From Rhyzopertha dominica (lineage: Eukaryota; Arthropoda; Insecta; Coleoptera; Bostrichidae): DNA of 64,000 nucleotides. Shown here piece after piece: positions 21,736 to 33,130 of the stretch. The translations under genes and the position numbers were made by a program. Each line of letters opens with the position of its first letter. Position 1 is the first letter of the stretch. The notes under the pieces are model-generated. The model had not been told where the DNA came from. It saw nothing but the letters and a program-made list of their open reading frames with translations, and ran no database searches. The stretch lies in NCBI GenBank assembly GCA_025024175.1, contig QCXZ01000003.1, positions 35,922,257 through 35,986,256 of the forward strand, written 5' to 3'.

Positions 21736-21739
21736 TGAC

Positions 21740-22760
21740 AACTGACAAGTATTATGCAAATAAATTTCAAGGTATATACTATGCTGTATACTCATCCACA
21801 TCAGTTAAAAAAAAACTGGCTGATTGGGCTTGGTTGCGATTTTTGAAGGATATAAATCATCATAAATTTCTCTTAGGAGACTAATACTAACCTTTGTAGC
21901 TCGTGCTAGAGGTCTTAATAAACTCGCAGTAAACAGCTTTTTTATTTTTTGGTGGAACCTTTGAAAGACAAAAACTCGTAACCACTAACCAGCCTCAAGA
22001 GTTTTTAACATCAATGAAACGGGTTTGGCTGCAGGGTCCTTCAATGAACTACTGTGATATGCATGAGTGTTACGGGGAGCTACATTCCGCCGATGCACAT
22101 TGGGACGAAGGAGAAATTTTTAATTAATAATTAATGCGAGGCAAAATCTCCATTTGTTTATTAAGGATGGCCATAAAACCCACACCCAAAACTAGCTGTT
22201 ACAGAAAAAAAACAAGAATCATGGGGTGGCGAAATTGTGCCTACATCCGCATTACAGGCATCGCTCACATTGGATATAGCGTCTACGCCACCGCTGGTGG
22301 CACTATAGTCGAGAGGTTGAAACATATCTGCAAAATAAGCCATACCGCTTAGGAACACATTTACCAAATTGGAAAACTACTTGATACTGACGATATGTCG
22401 TACCACAGAAAACAAATCTGAAACTAAAAAATAAGTGCTGAAATATAAGCAATTTCAATCAGGCAACAAACATCACTACCTTGAACATAATCTTTTCATA
22501 CACTGTCTCGGCCAAGATCAATCCGTTCCCATTCGCGATTTCACTTCTTACGATGAAGTACTTCTCACACCCTGTCATACATACGAGAAGCATACATCTC
22601 AGGCCAAAAAAGTAAAGCAGCTGTACTAGCCACTACTACTTACAAAGATGAACTAAATGCTAGTTTAGAGGTATTTAGTTCGTCCTGTTTGATGAAACCT
22701 GCCACAGACACTCCGTAAAGCAAAAAAACCAAAGCACCGAAAGAGAGCTCTATTCCATAT
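21740..22760 (+). pseudogene. pogo/Tigger-like transposase relic
   Basis: A decayed transposase of the pogo/Tigger branch of Tc1/mariner. At about 21,805-21,850 KKKLADWAWLRFLKDINHHK matches the CENP-B-type DNA-binding domain (AGWxWLxGFLKRHxxLSLR). After a frame change come FVARARGLNKLAVNSFF (usually SLARAxGFNKxxVxxFF) and, near 22,005, VFNINETGLAAG, the first catalytic motif (normally xFNVDETG; here the Asp is Asn). At about 22,600-22,720 SKAAVLATTTYKDELNASLE resembles the C-terminal LTSTPxKxxLE tail of these proteins. The region in between (22,060-22,540) is not recognisable and may hold the decayed catalytic core or an insertion. Stops and frameshifts make it non-functional. Confidence 0.68.
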
Positions 22761-24945
22761 AATACTGGATAAATAAGGAATATATAACAAAAGCCAAAAC
22801 GGACTTAAATCTCACTGCTAAAAAATTTACCAAGCCCAAAGAGGAAACTATAACAGTATAGGAAATCCTTTTTTTTATGTGATACAAACTTTGTAACAGT
22901 AAGGTAGTAAAACGATCGATCCAGTACTGGTCCTGCCAAAGATGGGTCTCTGAAGTAAGCAAAGGAGCTGAAGATCTTTTTGAATTCAACTGAGGTCTTT
23001 GCTTATAAATATTTGGCGTAAAACCACATACCATTTTAGCCGCACCGTGAATGCCATTATAGATACACAGTGTGGTTAAAATTCCTTTGTTCTAGAAGAA
23101 AAGTCTTTTTGGTAAAGGCTATGGAGTTTTGTACAAGTTACGTGTTCTGTACAATGAAGTGATATTAAAGACATTATCTGGAACAAGGACAAGTCTTTTC
23201 CATTACCTTTTTCTACCTTAAGTGTCCCGTATTAAGCAACTTACCTGTAAATATACTAATAGCCCTCGATCTCTGTATTCACCTAATTTTGCAATTAATC
23301 TTATCACACTTTAGTAAATTGTACTTGCGAATACTAGCTACGTCTATTTTCAACGTTTAATTATCACTTCCATTGCCATAAGTAACTATAGTCCCACTCT
23401 CTGAATAACAGCCCTCCTCTAAAAAATGTAGGTATATGTACATCAATTAAATATAAATCCTCTAGAAATAACTCATTTTGAAGATGAGACGATGTCTGCC
23501 TTTTCCGGACGTGTCGCTTGATCCTTGTCGTATAACTATTTAATAATTCCTGCAAGAAATCCTTGTTTAATGAACATAATTTACTTTGGCATTGACATGA
23601 CTTCTATCTTCGGTGAAATTACACTTTTCGCTTAGATTTTATATTTATCACTTGTTCACTAACCGATAATATAGCCCCATACGAGAAACCCCACGAAAAA
23701 AGTCGCAGTGTTAAACTCTCAGCTAAATCACTAGTTATTGATTCATTTCAGTTTTGAAGTTCACATATTTCATTGAAGTAAAAACAGTCAAAAAGAGTAA
23801 AATAAAATAAATACTCGTGAAAGCATGATTATAAAAATACGTTTTATGTACGTTGTTTCTCGGATGTGAAACGGTGCTGGAACACCATGATGAAATGAAT
23901 CTGGTAGATACAGGTACTTATTATTATATGAATATAAACGTACGATAGTAACCAGTAGCAAACATTTAGTGCATCTTTGCCAAATGAATACATAAAACAC
24001 TTCTGCCAAACAAAAATTCGAGTATTTTTAAAGCTATGAGAGTTTGTAAAAGAAGTTTAAAATTAAAGCTATATATTAACCACTATAAATAATGTGTCAA
24101 ACAAATACATGCAACAAAAAATGTCGATATATATAGTCACTACGAGGAAATTGTCAAGATGTATGACTCAACCACTACTGTTACGCCTGTGTGCCAATAA
24201 CAGAAGTGGCTGATGTTCATACTTGTAATTTTACACGGTAACATGCTTCTGACACTCCTTACCAGGACAGTTATTTACGACGTGGTAGGTTATTATCGAT
24301 TGCGCTCCAAACGGGGTTGCAGCAGTTTCTTGTTCTTTCGATTTCCATTTAGTCGTCATGATGCATTTATTCTGAGACAGTAAATGAGATACAATTAATC
24401 CACTTGCAATTCATGATTACGCCCAGTAAAACATAAGGTACCGGTATATGTAACTAATTGCAGCCTGCAGGACTTCGCTAATGGTTTGCCGGAAATAAAT
24501 ATTGAGAATACGTCGACCAGATAACGAGTTCTGCTCCGGGTACCTTTTGTAAAGGCGAGCGGGATAATGTAAATTTGAAATGATGCTGGTGCTCTGCTAA
24601 ATGATTGCGTTTCTCAATGAGGAATTTAACTGAGCGAATAATTTTATAAAACACTTTTAGCAGACGTTGCACCTGCAGTTGCCATAAAATGAGTTTAGTT
24701 GACAAATTTATGAGAAGTTACACCCTCTATTTGGCAGTTATCTTAATTTGAAAGAAATGTATAAAAACTAACACCAAACTAGTTGAATTAGCAAATTTAC
24801 TCAAGACTATTATCACTAAGAAATTCTCTGTGTTGGGGAGCTTCACATTTTGTTATATTAAGAAGACTATTGTTTCCCTAGATTATTATGGTCTACATTC
24901 AACCACTTAGTATTATATAGGTATATATGGCAATCAATGAAGACT
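22761..24945. other. Stretch without recognisable gene
   Basis: No protein motif, terminal repeats or tandem array seen. The short frames lack codon bias or family similarity. Confidence 0.5.
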
Positions 24946-24949
24946 GTTG

Positions 24950-25062
24950 AACGATCGACATTACGCCGTCTATTCGATCATTAGATCACTACATAGCAGA
25001 TTAGAGCGTCTTGCAAGCGTTGCCTATAACCGTTCAGACAACGCTATATCTGTATGTGCACC
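24950..25062 (+). repeat. Dispersed repeat, copy 1 (pair with 26,925-27,020)
   Basis: Shares with 26,925-27,020, in the same orientation, blocks such as CTATTC-ATCA-TAG-T-ACT, TAGCAGATT-AGCGTC and AAGCGTTGCCT-TAAC. Identity is roughly three in four bases. An interspersed repeat fragment of unknown class. Confidence 0.6.
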
Positions 25063-25750
25063 ACGGTGGTTAATCACGCGCTGGGTTTAACGTGCCGCTG
25101 AATGTCCACTTACACTAACGCTAACGCCTGGGCGCTAAGTGAGACGGAGCTAGGTCTGCGCGGTTAGATCGGGCAAATAGGGAAGATTATTAAATACACA
25201 TTCTTTTCGTCAATAATTGACATACGATGTTTGAGAATGTTGCAGATCGCTACCAGGTAATAAGATTGCATTTTCTAGCTACTTAATTAATAGGCAGGAA
25301 GTCTTGATTGCTTTCTTTTTTCAGCATCAGTAGGTACACTTCTTTTGGTTCACTTCTTGCTGTTTTTGATACTGTCTAACCCGATCTGACCTGACCTGAC
25401 TTCTGTAATATTATTCAAACAGACAGAAGTCCCGGTACGATCAATTTTTATTTTCTATGTATTTTTTTGCTAACTCCGGTTCATGCTTAACCACTGTAGC
25501 TTTTGATAAGTATTTGGAAGCAATGGTTTTATCTAAAATAAATTTTTAAGGCTGTTATACAAAATCCAGTAAAAATGCATTTGGATAAAATTTATCTTGG
25601 CTAAACGGAAATAATGCAAAGTAACAGAGTTAGTAATAAACAAATTAAAGGTCACCGAAGAAAAGCTGGAATAATGAAAAATGCTTATTATACACATATG
25701 TGCCTGATTCTTTGATACTTAGGTATACACATTCTTTAATGATGTTATTT

Positions 25751-25890
25751 TCTGTAAAATGCTTATTATTATCGTAACCTCTTCTGCAATTAGGAACAAA
25801 ACATTTCCATACTATTCCTTTTCTGTAAAATGCTTATTATTATCGTAACCTCTTCTGCAATTAGAAACAAAACATTTCCATACTATTCCT
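25751..25890 (+). repeat. Tandem duplication of a 71-bp unit
   Basis: Two almost identical copies (25,751-25,821 and 25,822-25,890) beginning TCTGTAAAATGCTTATTATT and ending CATACTATTCCT. The only internal difference seen is TTAGGAAC versus TTAGAAAC. It is a recent local duplication or an assembly artefact. Confidence 0.88.
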
Positions 25891-26924
25891 CTATTCCTTT
25901 TTTAAAATTAAGCTCAACTTGGAGCGCTTTATAAACGGAATTTTTGTAGTTCAACACAATCTACGCGATAGAGTCGTTTAACTGCGAGACAGCCACCGAA
26001 GTCTAATAGCCGTCATACAGCTGTTCTCACGCACACTACGCATTATATCTAGGTGGAAGGGTTTTCGCTGCTTGTCGGTGAAGCGTGGCCTGCACTCACC
26101 GACAGATGGAAGTCCATGGCACGTTATGACCATCATACAGCGGTGGACGACCTTGATGTTTCATCTATCAATGGGCGTTCAGTCCCTCCAGACCCATTTT
26201 CTCAGCCAAAGTTGCATTCTGAAACTTTTGTTCAACATTGGTCCGACCATACTCCGATTCGTTTTAACTCCATCTATTTCAGTTTTCAGTTGCTGGTGTA
26301 CAGCATTTTTTTTTCTTTTTAATTTCCTTCTGACTTAGACTTAAGGTTTTCATTTCTTCTTTGCTTTTTTCATTTCCTTCTGACCTGTTTTCATTTCTTT
26401 CTCAGCTGTTATAACTTCGATTTCTATTCCAACTTTTTCCCAAGTTTTTTTCAGTGCTGCATTCTGTTGTTTCCTAATTTCTATTCTGTTCTATTTTCGC
26501 ATTCTTGTTGTTACTGTCATATTTTGGAATATCCTTACTCGTTCGACCCTGTTGACGAAACACTGTCTTACCCGTTACAAAACACCACATAATAAACCTC
26601 TTGACGCCAGCTGTGACGTGTACGGGTTTGTAATAAAGCGGATTTATGACTTAACTTTCATTACTCAGACAATAAAAAAGTACAATAAAGTATAACAACT
26701 AGTTAAATACACTGATATTCAATAACATTCAAGGTACTACACTTTGCTACTCTAGAACACATTATAACACTTGGCTCTCATTGTTCGCTTGTTTCACCGC
26801 TTTTGAAATTGGACTTCTTCGGCTATGCGCCAGGCTATGCTTTGATATGGTAGCTTGCCGCCTACGCAATCCCACTAGACATATCTGACAAAATGCCAAA
26901 CTACTGTGCGCCCAACAATCATTC
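25891..26924. other. Stretch without recognisable gene
   Basis: 26,050-26,330 has two overlapping frames of 88-89 codons but no known motif. 26,280-26,520 is a T/C-rich pyrimidine tract region. Nothing is assigned. Confidence 0.45.
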
Positions 26925-27020
26925 CCGAATCCCAAACCATCTATTCAATCACTAGGTTACTGCACTAGCAGATTGCAGCGTCCTAAAAGCGTTGCCTGTA
27001 ACTGTACGCTCGCCGACAGA
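26925..27020 (+). repeat. Dispersed repeat, copy 2 (pair with 24,950-25,062)
   Basis: See the partner at 24,950-25,062. It ends about 40 bp before the hAT-type MITE. Confidence 0.6.
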
Positions 27021-27067
27021 TGTTATTCGATACCATATTTGCAACAATGTATTAGTTTCCTGTAGAG

Positions 27068-27371
27068 CATCGTTTCTCAACCTTTTTGATGTCGCAACCC
27101 GCTAAATAGCGAAAAAATTATGAAATGCACTTTGCGACTCCCTTAATGTAATTAACTATTAATTTATTTTGTTGGGATTAGGTTGCTATTATCCGGTAAA
27201 TTAATATCTATTTAATTTTGTTAAACTTCAGTGGGATTTAAAAAATAATTCATACTTTATTTTCAATAAACGGATTATTTGTCTACTGGTCTAATTTTTT
27301 GACAATACGCGACCTCCTTGTTCATGAAGGCGACCCTCCTGGGGGTCGCGACCCCAGATTGAGAAACGCTG
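27068..27371. mobile_element. hAT-type MITE, 304 bp
   Basis: Terminal inverted repeats CATCGTTTCTCAACC (left) and the reverse complement of GATTGAGAAACGCTG (right) differ by two bases. They are flanked by an 8-bp duplication with one mismatch: CTGTAGAG at 27,060-27,067 and TTGTAGAG at 27,372-27,379. Eight-base duplications and CAGxGTTTCTCAACC-like ends followed by GTCGCGACCC are typical of hAT-family non-autonomous elements found in many animals. The interior is AT-rich and non-coding; the small frame at 27,299-27,487 merely crosses its right end. Confidence 0.85.
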
Positions 27372-27379
27372 TTGTAGAG

Positions 27380-28440
27380 TATGGGCCACAGTTATGTTTC
27401 TCGTTACAGCCTCCATGTCTCCTAAAAGCTGATGATTCAGACGCTTTCCATTTAGTGTTTTGCTGCTGTTTATTGGTTCTACTATAGGTGTATAAAGTTG
27501 CTAATCTATTCCTTGATCCTCATGTAAAAGTGTCTTTTCGTTTGGTCGATGCACTACCACGAGTGCATGGTATAGACGTCCTGTGTTGTAGACCCTCATT
27601 TGTCATACCCCAGAAGGCGTTGGCAATTATTTCCGAAGCTTGCTAACCCTTTTGATGCGTGTCCTGTTGTAGTGCCAGACGTAGAGGTGGCAGGGGCGTC
27701 AGTTCTTACTGTCAGTTGTCATTTTCGTCTGTATGTCGTTGAGTACGTGCATTTAAGTTCTATTAAAGTGTTTAACCAGCTCAAGGTTTTTTAATCCATG
27801 CAACCAATTAAGGAAATATAAAACAGTATCCTTGCTTCTGAGCATGTGGATGATAGCCAGTGTGAGTTAGTTTTCTTTAGACCTGGTGTCCTAACGTGCT
27901 ATTCAGCTTAAAATGATGCAGTGCATGTCATTCTATGGACATTGTTTCAATGGTTGTGAATTAGCTTTGATATTGGATTTTCACATGAACAAACGATGAA
28001 CGTGTGGTGCAGATATCTGAACCAACACTTTACGATTACGATGCGATAGTGATACCATAGCAGCCCTCTCCGACTCTATGCGTTATTCAGTTTGCATACT
28101 GGTACTGCTGGACACAATGTCACGTTTCTTCGCCCAGCCCCTATAAAAAAGACATCGCAGTTAAGAAGAACAGGTTTAACTTCAATGGACGTCGAGGAAT
28201 CAAACCGGTAACATTATGGAAAATGAAAATCATATTGCCGCATAACAGTTTAGACCATTTCAGTTTTAGAGCTATTTCTGATGAAAACACCAATGTGCAA
28301 GCAACAAACAATTACCTTGAGAATAGCTTGTATAGCGACAAGTTATTGTATCAACAGCCACGAAGGAGCTACTCTGAAAACGAAAATACTTTTTGTTAGC
28401 GCTGTTATACGAATAATAGGACAAAAATTATTAAATTGCA
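27380..28440. other. Stretch without recognisable gene
   Basis: Slightly GC-richer than average. It may contain decayed LTR-element sequence belonging to the RT relic that follows, but I cannot read any gag or protease motif. Confidence 0.4.
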
Positions 28441-28442
28441 GA

Positions 28443-29038
28443 GCAAGACAGAGGAAAATTTTTCACATTGACAAATGTAAAAAAAAACCTTTAATCGTCA
28501 TTGGTTATCGACATCTGGACCGTCGATGGTTAATATCGTCTCCTCCGAATAATAATGATATTCTAGATAAATTATGCCATTGTTAGAACCTAGCTACTGA
28601 ACTTTAACATATAGAGATGAATAATAGCGATATTGCAAAAACTGCATTATCTATTGCATTCGGGCATTACGACTACGAGTTCCTTCGCATGCCTTTTGGC
28701 TTTATACGCACACATGCGACAACGTTCTAAGAGAACTCTGGAAGAAAAATATGTCTATCTTAACGACATATGTATTGTTAGTGCATCTTTACAGGAAAAT
28801 ATTGACAATTTGAGAACGTCAATTCAAAATCCATTTACAAACAAGGTTAACAACAAAAAACACGAGCTGAACTATTGTGTCACTAAATTTTCACAAATCC
28901 AATTAGTTAAAGCAAGAAGGGCTATGAATATGACCACTCAACTACTGTCCGCTAGAACTGGCAGGATTGTCAGGGATGGGGATATAAATTTATCGGATTA
29001 CATAAACTTGAAACACATAGCGTGCTATTCGCAAGCGT
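28443..29038 (+). pseudogene. Ty3/gypsy reverse transcriptase relic
   Basis: Fragments of a gypsy-type RT appear in order across two or three frames: KKPLIVIGYRHLDRRW (usually WRxVVDYRxLN), SPPNNNDILDKL (usually FPLPxIxDILDxL), then SDIAKTALSIAFGHYDYEFLRMPFGF (usually KTAFSTPFGHYEFLRMPFGL), and KYVYLNDICIVSASLQENID (usually VYLDDIxIFSxSxEEHI). The second Asp of the YxDD box is kept but the first is Asn. Residues 3' of this (to 29,038) remain open but do not match the expected connection domain well. No LTRs, integrase or primer-binding site were found, so this is an isolated, very old fragment. The pieces are described as they stand. Confidence 0.72.
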
Positions 29039-29039
29039 G

Positions 29040-30490
29040 AAAACAAGTTGTTTATCTTCAAACAGCTTGTTGCATGAATACTTATGAATAAATTTATTGG
29101 TATCTAAATATTGTGAAATATATTGCGGTATTCTTAATAGGGAGAAGAGTTGCCCGACAGAAATAGATATTATAACGTAAATTCAAATGGCTTCTTCTAA
29201 AATTCTACGCATCACCTTTTCAGAGTCTGCACGCTCTACTCACAAAAAATCGGGAGTAAAAGTTATAAGGACCGGCGGCAATTTGCATTAACGACCAGAC
29301 ATGTACCGAACCTGTATTGATAAACAAGTGCACCCGGGGCCACAATGCTGCGCTTCGTGTAGCGACTGTAGCACAAAAAATGGAGAACAGTGCCGATGTT
29401 GCAACACAATGTAACTACAATGGGAACATCTTATGTGCGGAACGGCGCTCCGGAGGGGCACGCCGAAGAGTGGCTCATTAATATGGCGCTCCGGGCTACT
29501 GGCATACAGACTTGCTCTTACTTTCCGAAATTTAATTATCCACTTAACCTAACAACTGGAAATGAACGAATGAGTACGTAACTTGTTCAAAATATATGGT
29601 AAAATTGAGAAGCTACGCCGTTAAACTTCATATAAATATAACTTCAAGTAAAGCAAGCCACAAGTCCTTAATTTCAGATTAAATTTATATTGGATTTTAT
29701 CCTACCACTGCATTTCAGGTACATAAGATATTTTGTTTGGTGGAGTTTAGGGGATTTCATAGAATTTCCTTCTTGAGTTTATATAATATAATATACATAT
29801 AATATAAATTTTTTTAACTCAATTAAACACCTTTTTTTACATGAATTTTTGACAAAAGTTTTAACAAATTATTATAGCTGCTTGGAATTGTATAAATCTT
29901 AGTAATCAAGATAATTAACGAGCATCATTTCATATTTAATATAACAAATACGAATGCCAGTTGTCCTTTTCAATAGAAATAAAGTTTTGTTTTCTATGAA
30001 TAAAAAATAAATAACCAATGCTTTGCAACTTGTGGCTTAGAAATAAAAATAACTGAAGGTGCCTTAAACCGACGATGAATTTGTTAGTCACTATTATTAA
30101 CAAGCTAATGCTTTTAAATGTATTTACGTTTACACTAGCTATGTCTTCTGTAACTTTTTATGCCTTCACACGTTCAAAAAATTGCATCAATGTGATACTG
30201 TTTCTGTATTTTTTAAATTTCACGTAACTACTGTTTTTGAAAGCCACCAAGTATTTGTACACCATCTGTGATAATTTACAAGCAGTTTTCAAAACTGGAA
30301 TTATACCGTGCTACCAGTTCCAATGTTTTACATAGAAATTGAAAATTTTATTTTGGACATTTTCATACCTGCTCGCATTTACAAAATTGAAATTATTCTA
30401 AAGTGATGGATGTTTTAATTTGAAAACGCTTTAAATTTTCATTATTCACAACAAATGACAAAAACAGTAGTTACCTTGATGAAAGTGACT
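29040..30490. other. Stretch without recognisable gene
   Basis: 29,210-29,560 is richer in CpG and has a 63-codon frame with no motif. The rest is AT-rich. Nothing assignable. Confidence 0.45.
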
Positions 30491-30651
30491 TGTGCGCATG
30501 TGCGCTAATCTGCCCAAATTGTGACTAATGTTCTTTTCTTCTTACTCCTATTGAGCCAGCAAGTGAGAAAGACCTATGAATTAGTAATTATTGCACTGAT
30601 TAAATATAAAATATACTTCTTACGAACATTTGTCGTACATTATGGAATGTT

Positions 30652-30728
30652 TCCGGATTGGTAGAAGCGCGTTCTTTAAAAGCCGGTGCTGCAGTTCAAA
30701 TCTTCTAGTTGAATAAATAATATTTTTT
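30652..30728 (+). repeat. tRNA-like SINE head (A- and B-box)
   Basis: GGATTGGTAGAAGCGCG resembles a tRNA D-arm/A-box (TxGxxxAGxxGGTAGAGCGC). About 30 bp later GCAGTTCAAATCTTC resembles a B-box/T-arm (GGTTCRANTCC). A short A/T-rich tail (AATAAATAATATTTT) follows. A proper acceptor stem is not formed, so this is a tRNA pseudogene or the head of a tRNA-derived SINE, not a working tRNA. Confidence 0.45.
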
Positions 30729-30787
30729 GTTTTAGGTGTCCCAACACAAAAGCATTAATTCGTGTGAAATTCGAGTAACGACATTCT

Positions 30788-30805
30788 GATTATTATTATT
30801 ATTAT

Positions 30806-30857
<52 letters not shown>
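30788..30857. repeat. (ATT)n microsatellite
   Basis: Around 22 ATT units interrupted once by AAGT at about 30,806-30,811. Confidence 0.93.
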
Positions 30858-31559
30858 CGAATCATTCTCACTTTATCAATGAAATTTTCGTTTCTTAAGA
30901 ATTTTCTGCGTTGATCGCGTTTATACTACGTAAAACACGGCAGTCTTATAGATGTAGACTGGATAGGGTTGGCAATCGTATCTACAGAATCAGTCATTAG
31001 AAATCTTGCTATGTGCTCTTTTACCTATTTTCAAGAGATGGTATGCTCCTAATATGTTTCAACAAAGATGTGTTCGCTTCATGACAGTTTCGTCGACATA
31101 GGTACGAAAATGAGAAATGCAAGAGAAACTAGTACCTATAACAATTTAATAGCGACAGATGTTTAAGTACGCAGAATCAAGTCACAATACAACGATCGGA
31201 ATAACTGACACGGACAACCGGTATTGTCGATTGGGCAGATTAGCGCATGCGTTACCTTACCGATTGGAATCGAACAAATTGACACCCGTATCGCGCACTT
31301 TAAGCATCTTTAAGTATTCATAATCTTTATTCAGTGCTTCGCAAAGAGTAGTTCTAAGAGCTTACAAGATATTTTGGGTATATCAGGCACAAATAAAGTC
31401 CAGTGAATATGAAATTTTATGGTGTTTCGATGATACTGGATACGGAAGCCATTCCAGGAGTAAAAGTACATCTAAGGGACAAATTTTCAAATTTGGCCTA
31501 TAGGTAGATAACATTAACAGAACATCACAGCATCACAATCAACTACTCATCTAGGTACG

Positions 31560-31975
31560 TGTAGTTTAACGTTTTCGCGAAATCCGTCAATAGTGACGCA
31601 GCTGGATCGCGAGTTGCCCCCGAACGGCCGCCGCTTTTAGGGATATAAAATGGGCAAGTGCATGGGCTTAGACTTGCAATATAACACGGACCGTGGCATA
31701 ACAAACAATAACAACGTCGGGCGGCACGTGACGGTAATGAATAGAGCCGTCGGCGTTAGTCTGCGGCTTTTTGGGGGCGACTCGGGGGGCGGCTCGTTTA
31801 CTTTCAGTCGCGTGGCGATTCCATTTGTCGTGCCCCTCGAAGCAGCGCTTCAGCGGCGGATGAACATCTCGACGTTGTCGGAGATGGCAAGAATTTGCAG
31901 AACTACTGGTTTTTACAATGACAAACCAACTCGTAAACCTCTCCGGTTTATTATTATACCCTTTAAGTAAGTAAA
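31560..31975 (+). other. CpG-rich patch with a 106-codon open frame
   Basis: Very GC- and CpG-rich against the AT-rich background (for example GAACGGCCGCCGC near 31,620). A frame at 31,650-31,970 starts MGKCMGLDLQYNTDRG 7 bp after a TATAAA-like GGGATATAAAA, and contains a Gly/Ser stretch (FGGDSGGGSF). I recognise no protein family. It could be a promoter or enhancer island, or a first exon; without homology the frame is not called as a gene. Confidence 0.3.
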
Positions 31976-32715
31976 GTCATGTTCATGACAAACTAGCAAA
32001 GACCTCGTAGAAGAGAATGGTACTAATAATCAATAGCATTAGTAATATACTTAGTTACAAAACCCGGTATAACGACTGCAAAGACCAGTTACGTTAAGGT
32101 TATCGAAAATTGCGAAAAATACAATTTTTGTAATGCACTAACGTTGCACTATATAACGCAAAAAATGGCAAGACAAAAATTTACCCACGCAACGCTATAA
32201 GAATGAAGCAGACGACAAAAAAAAAAGATTTTTCAAATTTATTTTATATGTTGTAAGGTTTAATCACAGACACACAGTAAAATTTTGTGTGAAGCGTGCT
32301 TATCTAGCAACGACTTCGTGAAGAATTGAAAGGAAGTGAAGTACGGTATAATTCGAACGTAATTATGTACTTGGTTTAAGGAGATTTAGAAAAAATAAGC
32401 GAATTTTATAGGAAATTGACTGCCCTCTCTGATTATGCACTCAGATTCTAAGTTTGAATTTTTCTTCATACAAAAACGCGTAAGTTAATTAATTTTAATG
32501 TTTTTTATAATTTTTTTCAAGAGAACGTATACGTAGGTGGTTCCATTAAAGAAACGCCTAAATAATAATCATGCTCAGCAAGTGCAATTTCAGATTGCGC
32601 TAAGGACGCACGCATCTTAGTCCTGAAAAATAAACCACAATCCAAAAAAAAAAATACATATCATTCTTCAACAGAACATAAATTTCAAAATTTATATTCT
32701 AACTTTAATATAAAT
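31976..32715. other. Stretch without recognisable gene
   Basis: AT-rich. It could include unrecognisable upstream remains of the following PLE fragment. Confidence 0.4.
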
Positions 32716-32721
32716 ATTGCT

Positions 32722-33130
32722 TTTAGTGACAACTGCACATTAAGGAACTTATTAGGCAACACCCTGGATAAAGAAGACAATTAAACAAATACAGAATTTA
32801 TGAAATTGGCTAAACAAAACGTAATGCAAATATTAGATTCAAAGAACATGTGTACCACGTAAAGAATAGAAATGGAGAAAAAGTCTGCACTAGCATTACA
32901 TAGTACTGAAACATAGGTCACAAATGTAATATCGCCGACGCAACGTCAAGTACATTAAACCGTCAACATGCGCCAACTTGAATCCTTTAGACGTTGCTTA
33001 CATGAAATAAAATTCAAAACTTCTGCTAAATACGAATCTCATGCCCTTAAATAACCCACTTATCGCAATAGTAGTCAAAAATATATTATAAACAAATTCT
33101 CTTTCCACGCCACACAACTCTATACCAACC
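32722..33130 (+). pseudogene. Second Penelope-like element relic (GIY-YIG part only)
   Basis: Fragments read SDNCTLRNLLGNTLDKED (usually PNTLxxLLxNTKDK, the link between RT and endonuclease), then YRIYEIG*TKRNANIRFKEH (usually G-VYKIxC..C..xYIGQTKRxxxxRFKEH), HVYHVKN, and further on TETIGHKCNIADATSS (usually xxTGHxxD). The metal-binding CxxC pair and the active-site Tyr segment are eroded and several stops are present. The match is to the GIY-YIG endonuclease end of a PLE different from the one at 4.7-7.6 kb, in the opposite orientation. No RT motifs lie upstream, consistent with 5' truncation. The 409 bp are otherwise featureless. Confidence 0.62.

Larger units (their letters stand above)
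30493..31247. mobile_element. Possible non-autonomous element bounded by inverted repeats
   Basis: GCGCATGTGCGCTAATCTGC (about 30,496) and its inverted match at about 31,218-31,242 (GGGCAGATTAGCGCATGCG) lie about 730 bp apart and face each other. The shared part is about 23 bp with one or two mismatches. The interior holds a tRNA-like stretch and a long (ATT)n run but no coding frame. No target duplication was found, so a chance or palindromic regulatory repeat remains possible. Confidence 0.45.

Noticed and set aside
28860..29038. P-element/THAP-like segment (ARRAMNMTTQLLSARTG)
   Set aside because: Short, low-specificity resemblance; the upstream part of the same frame is clearly gypsy RT.
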